From Halictus rubicundus (lineage: Eukaryota; Arthropoda; Insecta; Hymenoptera; Halictidae): a stretch of 64,000 bases of DNA. The stretch is taken from assembly GCF_050948215.1 (NCBI RefSeq), contig NW_027488887.1, forward strand, positions 62,001 through 126,000. The letters are read 5' to 3'. The translations under genes were made by a program, and so were the position numbers. Below the pieces are notes generated by a model that worked only from the letters and a program-made list of their open reading frames with translations, ran no database searches and had not been told where the DNA came from. Shown here in pieces: positions 27,961 to 39,925 of this stretch; position 1 is the first letter of the stretch, and each line of letters opens with the position of its first letter.

Positions 27961-29171
27961 ACCGTCTATATTACAGTGATATTACGTCGACAATTGCCTA
28001 GGACCGATACGGAAAAAGTTTCCTCTTAGCGGAGGGACTTAGAAAAATTTACGTCCAACGTCCGACGGAGTAGTACATCCGTCCATTATTTGCTAATAAC
28101 TCGGTAAATAATAGTAGTAGCGAGTTTGGTGTTATGATATATATTGTTAGAAACCGTCTATATTACAGTGATATCACGTCGAAAATCGTCTAGGACCGAT
28201 ACGTGAAAAGTTTCCTCTTAGCGGTGGGGCTTAGAAAAATTTACGTCCAACGTCCGACGGAGTAGTACATCCGTCCATTATTTGCTAATAACTCGGTAAA
28301 TAATAGTAGTAGCGAGTTTGGTGTTATGATATATATTGTTAGAAACCGTCTATATTACAGTGATATTACGTCGACAATTGCCTAGGACCGATACGGAAAA
28401 AGTTTCCTCTTAGCGGAGGGACTTAGAAAAATTTACGTCCAACGTCCGACGGAGTAGTACATCCGTCCATTATTGGCTAATAACTCGGTAAATAATAGTA
28501 GTAGCGAGTTTGGTGTTATGATATATATTGTTAGAAACCGTCTATATTACAGTGATATCACGTCGACAATCGTCTAGGACCGATACGGAAAAAGTTTCCT
28601 CGTAGCGGAGGGACTTAGAAAAATTTCCAGAGTTTTGTCGACGGAGTAGTACATCCGTCCATTATTTGGTAATAACTCGGTAAATAATAGTAGTAGCGAG
28701 TTTGGTGTTGTGATATATATTGTTAGAAACCGTCTATATTACAGTGATATTACGTCGACAATTGCCTAGGACCGATACGGAAAAAGTTTCCTCTTAGCGG
28801 AGGGACTTAGAAAAATTTACGTCCAACGTCCGACGGAGTAGTACATCCGTCCATTATTTGCTAATAACTCGGTAAATAATAGTAGTAGCGAGTTTGGTGT
28901 TATGATATATATTGTTAGAAACCGTCTATATTACAGTGATATCACGTCGACAATCGCCTAGGACCGATACGGAAAAAGTTTCCTCGTAGCGGAGGGACTT
29001 AGAAAAATTTCCAGAGTTTTGTCGACGGAGTAGTACATCCGTCCATTATTTGGTAATAACTCGGTAAATAATAGTAGTAGCGAGTTTGGTGTTGTGATAT
29101 ATATTGTTAGAAACCGTCTATATTACAGTGATATTACGTCGAAAATCGTCTAGGACCGATACGGAAAAAGT

Positions 29172-29175
29172 TTCC
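29172..29175. other. Left target-site duplication (TTCC) of the solo LTR
   Basis: Satellite bases 181-184 of the interrupted monomer (start 28992) precede the LTR terminus TGTCACG, and the same four bases follow its other end at 30829-30832. Removing LTR plus one copy restores an uninterrupted monomer. Confidence 0.9.
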
Positions 29176-29176
29176 T

Positions 29177-29242
29177 GTCACGTTCTCATGCATGTTCGCA
29201 TGTAACGTGACCGATTTCTGCGTATCTACGCTAGAAATCGGT
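29177..29242 (+). other. Two overlapping inverted repeats at the LTR 5' end
   Basis: GTCACGTT (29177-29184) is the exact inverse of AACGTGAC (29204-29211). Directly after it, ACCGATTTCT (29210-29219) pairs perfectly with AGAAATCGGT (29233-29242), extended inside by GCGTA/TACGC with a 2-nt loop and one bulged T. The two structures share two bases, so they compete. This is in U3 so would mostly act as DNA (cruciform or protein-binding dyad); function is not known. Confidence 0.75.
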
Positions 29243-29329
29243 GTTCTGACGCTCCTGGCTCACGCGTAACGCGGCATCCCCACCACCGCGCCGTCAATCT
29301 AACGGTACTCCGCTCTACGGTAGTGCGTT

Positions 29330-29613
29330 CTCTCTCGCACCCGTTACGAGCATAGCCAGGTAGCGCTATCCTTGTCTAGCGCACGGCGAGACGCACCCCT
29401 CTCACTCGCACCCGTTACGAGTATAGGCAGGTAGCTCCGTCCTTGTCTAGCGCACGGCGAGACGCACCGCTCTCACTCGCACCCGTTACGAGTATAGGCA
29501 GGTAGCTCCGTCCTTGTCTAGAGCACGGCGAGACGCACCCCTCTCACTCGCACCCGTTACGAGTATAGGCAGGTAGCTCTGTCCTTCTCTAACGCACAGG
29601 CAACCATCGCCGC
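29330..29613 (+). repeat. 71-bp tandem repeat in the solo LTR, four units plus decayed copies
   Basis: Units start at 29330, 29401, 29472 and 29543, each opening CTCWCTCGCACCCGTTACGA and closing with GCACGGCGAGACGCACC; units 2 and 3 are almost identical. More diverged copies follow to about 29700 (CTCTCTCGCACTCG at about 29614 and 29691). Located upstream of the TATA-like site, so an enhancer-type U3 repeat is the natural reading. The CTC-rich core is the inverse of the GTGCGAGWGAGA motif scattered in the U3 of the complete element. Confidence 0.85.
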
Positions 29614-29920
29614 TCTCTCTCGCACTCGCTACAACCATAGGGCGTAGTGCTATCCTTTTCCAACGTATAGCCACTAAGGGCATGCTTTCTCTCTCGCACT
29701 CGTAGCAGACATCGGACAGTCCAAAGTCCGTTTTTCGGGAACTTTTCACACCCGCACACAGATGGCTTTTTTACCAGCTCGAGTTTCTCGAAAGAGAAAA
29801 TGAACAGACCCTTACGTATTTACCCCACCTCCTAAAAAATGCCGAAGTTCATCCACCACTCACCAGATGACTTCGGACTTCAACCCCGTTTTCCCGCTAC
29901 TAAAAATGTACGGTACCTCG

Positions 29921-29929
29921 CATAAAAAG
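29921..29929 (+). promoter_or_regulatory. Candidate TATA box of the solo LTR
   Basis: CATAAAAAG lies about 220 bp before the ORF start. With transcription starting about 30 bp downstream, the ATG at 30151 would be the first AUG of the RNA (no ATG seen between 29950 and 30151). The spacing resembles the TATA-to-ATG spacing in the complete element. Motif-only evidence. Confidence 0.4.
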
Positions 29930-30150
29930 TCTGGAGACATCTCCAGACTTCGGAAAAAACTCCTACAAGCTCTGCTTTCATAGTAATTCCCCGGCAATCC
30001 ATAGCAAACATTGGTGCGTGTCTCTAGCACATTGCGAGCTAAAATTGTCGTCAGCAACGCAGACGCTCGGTGCGGCTTAGGCTCGCACGGCTGACGCAAC
30101 AACAACCCCTCTCTTACCTGAGAGCAACGTTCACCGGTGGTTGAAACTCA

Positions 30151-30483
30151 ATGAGTTTCAACCCTTCCGATATCCAAGGAGGACGACCAGCGACGGCAGC
30201 CAGGAGGAAAACTCGGCGAGGAGGACGAAGGCACCAGATCAACCAGCTGAAGAAACAGCTTTCCACCGAAGGAAGGAAGGACGGTGACTGGACCAGCGAA
30301 CTCCCTCCCGCCACAACAAAGGAGCCACTCCCCCTGCCCACCTGGAAACTCTCCCCCGTAATTCTCCCTCTGAGAACGCTCCCTAATTTTCTCGCAGCCG
30401 ACGACGCTGACCCAGAGTCATATATTACCGAAACCTATTGTTCCCCCGATCCCCACAAAAGACCGACGACTGTACATTTATAG
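30151..30483 (+). CDS. LTR-encoded small basic protein, 110 aa (homologue of the ORF at 57812-58129)
   Basis: I do not recognise a named family. The predicted protein has an N-terminal arginine/lysine-rich block at about residues 17-34 (core KTRRGGRRHQINQLKK), a variable acidic/polar middle, then a proline-rich segment EPLPLPTWKLSP at about residues 58-69, followed by LPLRTLPNF. The same blocks in the same order occur in the 105-aa ORF in both LTRs of the complete element, where the LTRs otherwise differ strongly. Within the 16-codon basic core, 10 codons differ synonymously, 4 are identical and only 2 change the amino acid (H/Y and I/L), which points to selection on protein. There is no signal peptide or membrane segment. 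The basic block could be a nuclear-localisation or RNA-binding motif; that is inference. It remains open in a solo LTR that no longer has gag or pol. The start is the first ATG after the candidate TATA; its context is weak. Confidence 0.7.
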   Translation: MSFNPSDIQGGRPATAARRKTRRGGRRHQINQLKKQLSTEGRKDGDWTSELPPATTKEPLPLPTWKLSPVILPLRTLPNFLAADDADPESYITETYCSPDPHKRPTTVHL

Positions 30484-30828
30484 AAAGGCTTATTTCACGC
30501 CTATAATTATTACTTTCTCTCTCTCTATACTTTTTGCTACTTTTCCTCTGTCTCTGTATATATATATATTGTTATTATTTTTGTACCTTGTTTGTAAACA
30601 TCTTTTCTTTATTATAGAATATATTTAAATGTTATTGTTGAACAATCACCTTAAAAATCACTCTCGAATCCCCACGTCTTGTCACCATCCCGCCACGTTT
30701 TTTGGTCTCCACAGCGATAAACGATACCCCGCACTTTCTGGAACGGGTTACCGCTCGTCCGTTCCGCATCTATTATACCCTTTTGTTACAAGGGCCAATC
30801 CCTCGCGGAAAGGCCCTAGCACGTAACA

Positions 30829-30832
30829 TTCC
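30829..30832. other. Right target-site duplication (TTCC) of the solo LTR
   Basis: Matches 29172-29175; the satellite resumes in phase directly after, with the next monomer start at 30841. Confidence 0.9.
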
Positions 30833-33800
30833 TCTTAGCGGAGGGACTTAGAAAAATTTACGTCCAACGTCCGACGGAGTAGTACATCCGTCCATTATTT
30901 GCTAATAACTCGGTCAATAATAGTAGTAGCGAGTTTGGTGTTATGATATATATTGTTAGAAACCTTCTATATTCCAGTGATATCACGTCGACAATCGTCT
31001 AGGACCGATACGGAAAAAGTTTCCTCGTAGCGGAGGGACTTAGAAAAATTTCCAGAGTTTTGTCGACGGAGTAGTACACCCGTCCATTATTTGCTAATAA
31101 CTCGGTAAATAATAGTAGTAGCGAGTTTGGTGTTATGATATATATTGTTAGAAACCGTCTATATTACAGTGATATCACGTCGACAATCGCCTAGGACCGA
31201 TACGGAAAAAGTTTCCTCTTAGCGGAGGGACTTAGAAAAATATTCGTCCAACGTCCGACGGAGTAGTACATCCGTCCATTATTTGCTAATAACTCGGTAA
31301 ATAATAGTAGTAGCGAGTTTGGTGTTATGATATATATTGTTAGAAACCGTCTATATTACAGTGATATTACGTCGACAATTGCCTAGGACCGATACGGAAA
31401 AAGTTTCCTCTTAGCGGAGGGACTTAGAAAAATTTACGTCCAACGTCCGACGGAGTAGTACATCCGTCCATTATTTGCTAATAACTCGGTAAATAATAGT
31501 AGTAGCGAGTTTGGTGTTATGATATATATTGTTAGAAACCGTCTATATTACAGTGATATCACGTCGACAATCGTCTAGGACCGATACGGAAAAAGTTTCC
31601 TCTAAGCGGAGGGGCTTAGAAAAATGTTCGTCCAACATCCGACGGAGTAGTACATCCGTCCATTATTAGCTAATAACTCGGTAAATAATAGTAGTAGCGA
31701 GTTTGGTGTTATGATATATATTGTTAGAAACCGTCTATATTACAGTGATATCGCGTCGAAAATCGTCTAGGACCGATACGGAAAAAGTTTCCTCTTAGCG
31801 GTGGGGCTTAGAAAAATTTCCAGAGTTTTGTCGACGGAGTAGTACATCCGTCCATTATTTGCTAATAACTCGGTCAATAATAGTAGTAGCGAGTTTGGTG
31901 TTATGATATATATTGTTAGAAACCTTCTATATTATAGTGATATCACGTCGACAATCGTCTAGGACCGATACGGAAAAAGTTTCCTCGTAGCGGAGGGACT
32001 TAGAAAAATTTCCAGAGTTTTGTCGACGGAGTAGTACACCCGTCCATTATTTGCTAATAACTCGGTAAATAATAGTAGTAGCGAGTTTGGTGTTATGATA
32101 TATATTGTTAGAAACCGTCTATATTACAGTGATATCACGTCGACAATCGCCTAGGACCGATACGGAAAAAGTTTCCTCTTAGCGGAGGGACTTAGAAAAA
32201 TATTCGTCCAACGTCCGACGGAGTAGTACATCCGTCCATTATTTGCTAATAACTCGGTAAATAATAGTAGTAGCGAGTTTGGTGTTATGATATATATTGT
32301 TAGAAACCGTCTATATTACAGTGATATCACGTCGAAAATCGTCTAGGACCCATACGGAAAAAGTTTCCTCTTAGCGGTGGGGCTTAGAAAAATGTTCGTC
32401 CAACATCCGACGGAGTAGTACATCCGTCCATTATTAGCTAATAACTCGGTAAATAATAGTAGTAGCGAGTTTGGTGTTATGATATATATTGTTAGAAACC
32501 GTCTATATTACAGTGATATCGGGTCGAAAATCGTCTAGGACCGATACGGAAAAAGTTTCCTCTTAGCGGTGGGACTTAGAAAAATTTACGTCCAACGTCC
32601 GACGGAGTAGTACATCCGTCCATTATTTGCTAATAACTCGGTAAATAATAGTAGTAACGAGTTTGGTGTTATGATATATATTGTTAGAAACCGTCTATAT
32701 TACAGTGATATTACGTCGACAATTGCCTAGGACCGATACGGAAAAAGTTTCCTCTTAGCGGAGGGACTTAGAAAAATTTACGTCCAACGTCCGACGGAGT
32801 AGTACATCCGTCCATTATTTGCTAATAACTCGGTAAATAATAGTAGTAGCGAGTTTGGTGTTATGATATATATTGTTAGAAACCGTCTATATTACAGTGA
32901 TATCACGTCGACAATCGTCTAGGACCGATACGGAAAAAGTTTCCTCTAAGCGGAGGGGCTTAGAAAAATGTTCGTCCAACATCCGACGGAGTAGTACATC
33001 CGTCCATTATTAGCTAATAACTCGGTAAAGAATAGTAGTAGCGAGTTTGGTGTTATGATATATATTGTTAGAAACCGTCTATATTACAGTGATATCGCGT
33101 CGAAAATCGTCTAGGACCGATACGGAAAAAGTTTCCTCTTAGCGGTGGGGCTTAGAAAAATGTTCGTCCAACATCCGACGGAGTAGTACATCCGTCCATT
33201 ATTAGCTAATAACTCGGTAAATAATAGTAGTAGCGAGTTTGGTGTTATGATATATATTGTTAGAAACCGTCTATATTACAGTGATATCGGGTCGAAAATC
33301 GTCTAGGACCGATACGGAAAAAGTTTCCTCTTAGCGGTGGGACTTAGAAAAATTTACGTCCAACGTCCGACGGAGTAGTACATCCGTCCATTATTTGCTA
33401 ATAACTCGGTAAATAATAGTAGTAGCGAGTTTGGTGTTATCATATATATTGTTAGAAACCGTCTATATTACAGTGATATTACGTCGACAATTGCCTAGGA
33501 CCGATACGGAAAAAGTTTCCTCTTAGCGGAGGGACTTAGAAAAATTTACGTCCAACGTCCGACGGAGTAGTACATCCGTCCATTATTTGCTAATAACTCG
33601 GTAAATAATAGTAGTAGCGAGTTTGGTGTTATGATATATATTGTTAGAAACCGTCTATATTACAGTGATATCGGGTCGAAAATCGTCTAGGACCGATACG
33701 GAAAAAGTTTCCTCTTAGCGGTGGGACTTAGAAAAATTTCCAGAGTTTTGTCGACGGAGTAGTACATCCGTCCATTATTTGCTAATAACTCGGTAAATAA

Positions 33801-33949
33801 TAGTAGTAGCGAGTTTGGTGTTATGATATATATTGTTAGAAACCGTCTATATTACAGTGATATCGGGTCGAAAATCGTCTAGGACCGATACGGAAAAAGT
33901 TTCCTCTTAGCGGTGGGACTTAGAAAAATTTCCAGAGTTTTGTCGACGG

Positions 33950-36900
33950 AGTAGTACATCCGTCCATTATTTGCTAATAACTCGGTAAATAATAGTAGTA
34001 GCGAGTTTGGTGTTATGATATATATTGTTAGAAACCGTCTATATTACAGTGATATTACGTCGACAATTGCCTAGGACCGATACGGAAAAAGTTTCCTCTT
34101 AGCGGAGGGACTTAGAAAAATTTACGTCCAACGTCCGACGGAGTAGTACATCCGTCCATTATTTGCTAATAACTCGGTAAATAATAGTAGTAGCGAGTTT
34201 GGTGTTATGATATATATTGTTAGAAACCGTCTATATTACAGTGATATCACGTCGACAATCGTCTAGGACCGATACGGAAAAAGTTTCCTCGTAGCGGAGG
34301 GACTTAGAAAAATTTCCAGAGTTTTGTCGACGGAGTAGTACACCCGTCCATTATTTGCTAATAACTCGGTAAATAATAGTAGTAGCGAGTTTGGTGTTAT
34401 GATATATATTGTTAGAAACCGTCTATATTACAGTGATATCACGTCGACAATCGCCTAGGACCGATACGGAAAAAGTTTCCTCTTAGCGGAGGGACTTAGA
34501 AAAATTTACGTCCAACGTCCGACGGAGTAGTACATCCGTCCATTATTAGCTAATAACTCGGTAAATAATAGTAGTAGCGAGTTTGGTGTTATGATATATA
34601 TTGTTAGAAACCGTCTATATTACAGTGATATCGGGTCGAAAATCGTCTAGGACCGATACGGAAAAAGTTTCCTCTTAGCGGTGGGGCTTAGAAAAATGTT
34701 CGTCCAACATCCGACGGAGTAGTACATCCGTCCATTATTAGCTAATAACTCGGTAAATAATAGTAGTAGCGAGTTTGGTGTTATGATATATATTGTTAGA
34801 AACCGTCTATATTACAGTGATATCACGTCGAAAATCGTCTAGGACCGATACGGAAAAAGTTTCCTCTTAGCGGTGGGGCTTAGAAAAATTTCCAGAGTTT
34901 TGTCGACGGAGTAGTACACCCGTCCATTATTTGCTAATAACTCGGTAAATAATAGTAGTAGCGAGTTTGGTGTTAGGATATATATTGTTAGAAACCGTCT
35001 ATATTACAGTGATATCGCGTCGAAAATCGTCTAGGACCGATACGGAAAAAGTTTCCTCTTAGCGGAGGGACTTAGAAAAATTTACGTCCAACGTCCGACG
35101 GAGTAGTACATCCGTCCATTATTTGCTAATAACTCGGTCAATAATAGTAGTAGCGAGTTTGGTGTTATGATATATATTGTTAGAAACCTTCTATATTACA
35201 GTGATATCACGTCGACAATCGTCTAGGACCGATACGGAAAAAGTTTCCTCGTAGCGGAGGGACTTAGAAAAATATTCGTCCAACGTCCGACGGAGTAGTA
35301 CATCCGTCCATTATTTGCTAATAACTCGGTAAATAATAGTAGTAGCGAGTTTGGTGTTATGATATATATTGTTAGAAACCGTCTATATTACAGTGATATT
35401 ACGTCGACAATTGCCTAGGACCGATACGGAAAAAGTTTCCTCTTAGCGGTGGGGTTTAGAAAAGTGTTCGTCCAACGTCCGACGGAGTAGTACATCCGTC
35501 CATTATTTGCTAATAACTCGGTAAATAATAGTAGTAGCGAGTTTGGTGTTATGATATATATTGTTAGAAACCGTCTATATTACAGTGATATCACGTCGAA
35601 AATCGTCTAGGACCGATACGGAAAAAGTTTCCTCTTAGCGGTGGGGCTTAGAAAAATTTCCAGAGTTTTGTCGACGGAGTAGTACACCCGTCCATTATTT
35701 GCTAATAACTCGGTAAATAATAGTAGTAGCGAGTTTGGTGTTATGATATATATTGTTAGAAACCGTCTATATTACAGTGATATTACGTCGACAATTGCCT
35801 AGGACCGATACGGAAAAAGTTTCCTCTTAGCGGAGGGACTTAGAAAAATTTACGTCCAACGTCCGACGGAGTAGTACATCCGTCCATTATTTGCTAATAA
35901 CTCGGTAAATAATAGTAGTAGCGAGTTTGGTGTTATGATATATATTGTTAGAAACCGTCTATATTACAGTGATATCACGTCGACAATCGTCTAGGACCGA
36001 TACGGAAAAAGTTTCCTCGTAGCGGAGGGACTTAGAAAAATTTCCAGAGTTTTGTCGACGGAGTAGTACATCCGTCCATTATTTGCTAATAACTCGGTAA
36101 ATAATAGTAGTAGCGAGTTTGGTGTTATGATATATATTGTTAGAAACCGTCTATATTACAGTGATATCACGTCGAAAATCGTCTAGGACCCATACGGAAA
36201 AAGTTTCCTCTTAGCGGTGGGGCTTAGAAAAATGTTCGTCCAACATCCGACGGAGTAGTACATCCGTCCATTATTAGCTAATAACTCGGTAAATAATAGT
36301 AGTAGCGAGTTTGGTGTTATGATATATATTGTTAGAAACCGTCTATATTACAGTGATATCGGGTCGAAAATCGTCTAGGACCGATACGGAAAAAGTTTCC
36401 TCTTAGCGGTGGGACTTAGAAAAATTTACGTCCAACGTCCGACGGAGTAGTACATCCGTCCATTATTTGCTAATAACTCGGTAAATAATAGTAGTAGCGA
36501 GTTTGGTGTTATCATATATATTGTTAGAAACCGTCTATATTACAGTGATATTACGTCGACAATTGCCTAGGACCGATACGGAAAAAGTTTCCTCTTAGCG
36601 GAGGGACTTAGAAAAATTTACGTCCAACGTCCGACGGAGTAGTACATCCGTCCATTATTTGCTAATAACTCGGTAAATAATAGTAGTAGCGAGTTTGGTG
36701 TTATGATATATATTGTTAGAAACCGTCTATATTACAGTGATATCACGTCGACAATCGTCTAGGACCGATACGGAAAAAGTTTCCTCGTAGCGGAGGGACT
36801 TAGAAAAATTTCCAGAGTTTTGTCGACGGAGTAGTACACCCGTCCATTATTTGCTAATAACTCGGTAAATAATAGTAGTAGCGAGTTTGGTGTTATGATA

Positions 36901-39430
36901 TATATTGTTAGAAACCGTCTATATTACAGTGATATCACGTCGACAATCGCCTAGGACCGATACGGAAAAAGTTTCCTCTTAGCGGAGGGACTTAGAAAAA
37001 TTTACGTCCAACGTCCGACGGAGTAGTACATCCGTCCATTATTAGCTAATAACTCGGTAAATAATAGTAGTAGCGAGTTTGGTGTTATGATATATATTGT
37101 TAGAAACCGTCTATATTACAGTGATATCGGGTCGAAAATCGTCTAGGACCGATACGGAAAAAGTTTCCTCTTAGCGGTGGGGCTTAGAAAAATGTTCGTC
37201 CAACATCCGACGGAGTAGTACATCCGTCCATTATTAGCTAATAACTCGGTAAATAATAGTAGTAGCGAGTTTGGTGTTATGATATATATTGTTAGAAACC
37301 GTCTATATTACAGTGATATCACGTCGAAAATCGTCTAGGACCGATACGGAAAAAGTTTCCTCTTAGCGGTGGGGCTTAGAAAAATTTCCAGAGTTTTGTC
37401 GACGGAGTAGTACACCCGTCCATTATTTGCTAATAACTCGGTAAATAATAGTAGTAGCGAGTTTGGTGTTAGGATATATATTGTTAGAAACCGTCTATAT
37501 TACAGTGATATCGCGTCGAAAATCGTCTAGGACCGATACGGAAAAAGTTTCCTCTTAGCGGAGGGACTTAGAAAAATTTACGTCCAACGTCCGACGGAGT
37601 AGTACATCCGTCCATTATTTGCTAATAACTCGGTCAATAATAGTAGTAGCGAGTTTGGTGTTATGATATATATTGTTAGAAACCTTCTATATTACAGTGA
37701 TATCACGTCGACAATCGTCTAGGACCGATACGGAAAAAGTTTCCTCGTAGCGGAGGGACTTAGAAAAATATTCGTCCAACGTCCGACGGAGTAGTACATC
37801 CGTCCATTATTTGCTAATAACTCGGTAAATAATAGTAGTAGCGAGTTTGGTGTTATGATATATATTGTTAGAAACCGTCTATATTACAGTGATATTACGT
37901 CGACAATTGCCTAGGACCGATACGGAAAAAGTTTCCTCTTAGCGGTGGGGTTTAGAAAAGTGTTCGTCCAACGTCCGACGGAGTAGTACATCCGTCCATT
38001 ATTTGCTAATAACTCGGTAAATAATAGTAGTAGCGAGTTTGGTGTTATGATATATATTGTTAGAAACCGTCTATATTACAGTGATATCACGTCGAAAATC
38101 GTCTAGGACCGATACGGAAAAAGTTTCCTCTTAGCGGTGGGGCTTAGAAAAATTTCCAGAGTTTTGTCGACGGAGTAGTACACCCGTCCATTATTTGCTA
38201 ATAACTCGGTAAATAATAGTAGTAGCGAGTTTGGTGTTATGATATATATTGTTAGAAACCGTCTATATTACAGTGATATTACGTCGACAATTGCCTAGGA
38301 CCGATACGGAAAAAGTTTCCTCTTAGCGGAGGGACTTAGAAAAATTTACGTCCAACGTCCGACGGAGTAGTACATCCGTCCATTATTTGCTAATAACTCG
38401 GTAAATAATAGTAGTAGCGAGTTTGGTGTTATGATATATATTGTTAGAAACCGTCTATATTACAGTGATATCACGTCGACAATCGTCTAGGACCGATACG
38501 GAAAAAGTTTCCTCGTAGCGGAGGGACTTAGAAAAATTTCCAGAGTTTTGTCGACGGAGTAGTACATCCGTCCATTATTTGCTAATAACTCGGTAAATAA
38601 TAGTAGTAGCGAGTTTGGTGTTATGATATATATTGTTAGAAACCGTCTATATTACAGTGATATCACGTCGAAAATCGTCTAGGACCCATACGGAAAAAGT
38701 TTCCTCTTAGCGGTGGGGCTTAGAAAAATGTTCGTCCAACATCCGACGGAGTAGTACATCCGTCCATTATTAGCTAATAACTCGGTAAATAATAGTAGTA
38801 GCGAGTTTGGTGTTATGATATATATTGTTAGAAACCGTCTATATTACAGTGATATCGGGTCGAAAATCGTCTAGGACCGATACGGAAAAAGTTTCCTCTT
38901 AGCGGTGGGACTTAGAAAAATTTACGTCCAACGTCCGACGGAGTAGTACATCCGTCCATTATTTGCTAATAACTCGGTAAATAATAGTAGTAGCGAGTTT
39001 GGTGTTATCATATATATTGTTAGAAACCGTCTATATTACAGTGATATTACGTCGACAATTGCCTAGGACCGATACGGAAAAAGTTTCCTCTTAGCGGAGG
39101 GACTTAGAAAAATTTACGTCCAACGTCCGACGGAGTAGTACATCCGTCCATTATTTGCTAATAACTCGGTAAATAATAGTAGTAGCGAGTTTGGTGTTAT
39201 GATATATATTGTTAGAAACCGTCTATATTACAGTGATATCACGTCGACAATCGTCTAGGACCGATACGGAAAAAGTTTCCTCGTAGCGGAGGGACTTAGA
39301 AAAATTTCCAGAGTTTTGTCGACGGAGTAGTACACCCGTCCATTATTTGCTAATAACTCGGTAAATAATAGTAGTAGCGAGTTTGGTGTTATGATATATA
39401 TTGTTAGAAACCGTCTATATTACAGTGATA
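33950..39430. repeat. Higher-order repeat, 13 monomers (2496 bp), about 2.2 copies
   Basis: Offset-2496 matches include TTAGGATATAT at about 34974 and 37470, AGGACCCATACGG at about 36189 and 38685, CGGTCAATAATAG with AACCTTCTAT at about 35137/35187 and 37633/37683, and TTATCATATAT at about 36514 and 39010. The match ends at about 39430, where GACAATCGCC is replaced by GAAAATCGTC. Confidence 0.8.
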
Positions 39431-39925
39431 TCACGTCGAAAATCGTCTAGGACCCATACGGAAAAAGTTTCCTCTTAGCGGTGGGGCTTAGAAAAATGTT
39501 CGTCCAACATCCGACGGAGTAGTACATCCGTCCATTATTAGCTAATAACTCGGTAAATAATAGTAGTAGCGAGTTTGGTGTTATGATATATATTGTTAGA
39601 AACCGTCTATATTACAGTGATATCGGGTCGAAAATCGTCTAGGACCGATACGGAAAAAGTTTCCTCTTAGCGGTGGGACTTAGAAAAATTTACGTCCAAC
39701 GTCCGACGGAGTAGTACATCCGTCCATTATTTGCTAATAACTCGGTAAATAATAGTAGTAGCGAGTTTGGTGTTATCATATATATTGTTAGAAACCGTCT
39801 ATATTACAGTGATATTACGTCGACAATTGCCTAGGACCGATACGGAAAAAGTTTCCTCTTAGCGGAGGGACTTAGAAAAATTTACGTCCAACGTCCGACG
39901 GAGTAGTACATCCGTCCATTATTAG
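38170..39925. repeat. Higher-order repeat, 4 monomers (768 bp), about 2.3 copies
   Basis: AGGACCCATACGG recurs at 38685 and 39453 and TTATCATATAT at about 39008 and 39776, both 768 bp apart, with the same monomer order between. It overlaps the tail of the 13-monomer repeat, so it arose later or extended from it. Confidence 0.7.

Larger units (their letters stand above)
1..29175. repeat. 192-bp tandem satellite, block 1 (about 152 monomers)
   Basis: Head-to-tail monomers of 192 bp fill the block; taking the GTGGGG/GAGGG start as base 1, starts fall at 1, 193, 385 and so on, and at 28992 exactly on register after one 1-bp deletion near 2281-2290. Monomers differ by substitutions only, mostly at a few recurrent sites: base 2 (GTGGG/GAGGG), the box at about 17-36, the TTTGC/TTAGC/TTTGG site, GATATCAC/GATATTAC/GATATCGGG, CGAAAATCG/CGACAATCG. 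The monomer is about 41 % GC with about 15 CpG. It holds the 10-bp palindrome GTGATATCAC and the inverted repeat GACGGA/TCCGTC. No coding capacity is evident; the only listed-length ORF inside it is fortuitous. Role is unknown; centromeric or pericentromeric satellite is an inference. Confidence 0.97.
29176..30828 (+). mobile_element. Solo LTR of a Ty3/Gypsy-type retrotransposon, 1653 bp
   Basis: The segment breaks the satellite cleanly, starts TGTCACGTTC, ends CTAGCACGTAACA, and is flanked by a 4-bp duplication. It has no primer-binding site, polypurine tract, gag or pol, so it is a solo LTR, presumably left by LTR-LTR recombination. Its ends are nearly those of the complete element at 50034-59774 read on the minus strand: 16 of the first 18 bases and the last 13 bases agree. 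Both also carry a homologous ORF near the 3' side. The U3-like part holds two hairpins, a 71-bp tandem array with CTCACTCGCACCC-type motifs, and a TATA-like site. A weak poly(A)-like hexamer AATATA lies at 30618-30623. It is clearly a related but distinct subfamily (1653 versus 2162 bp). Confidence 0.92.

Noticed and set aside
29486..30341. Minus-strand ORFs of 75-87 codons in the solo LTR
   Set aside because: They are antisense to the tandem repeat or to the supported ORF at 30151-30483 and have no counterpart in the other LTR.
30629..30826. 65-codon plus-strand ORF at the end of the solo LTR
   Set aside because: No homologous ORF exists at this place in the complete element's LTR; composition is not protein-like.
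29176..30828. Solo LTR as an independent host gene or DNA transposon
   Set aside because: TG...CA ends, a 4-bp duplication and shared termini with the complete element fit an LTR; no transposase or long terminal inverted repeats are present.
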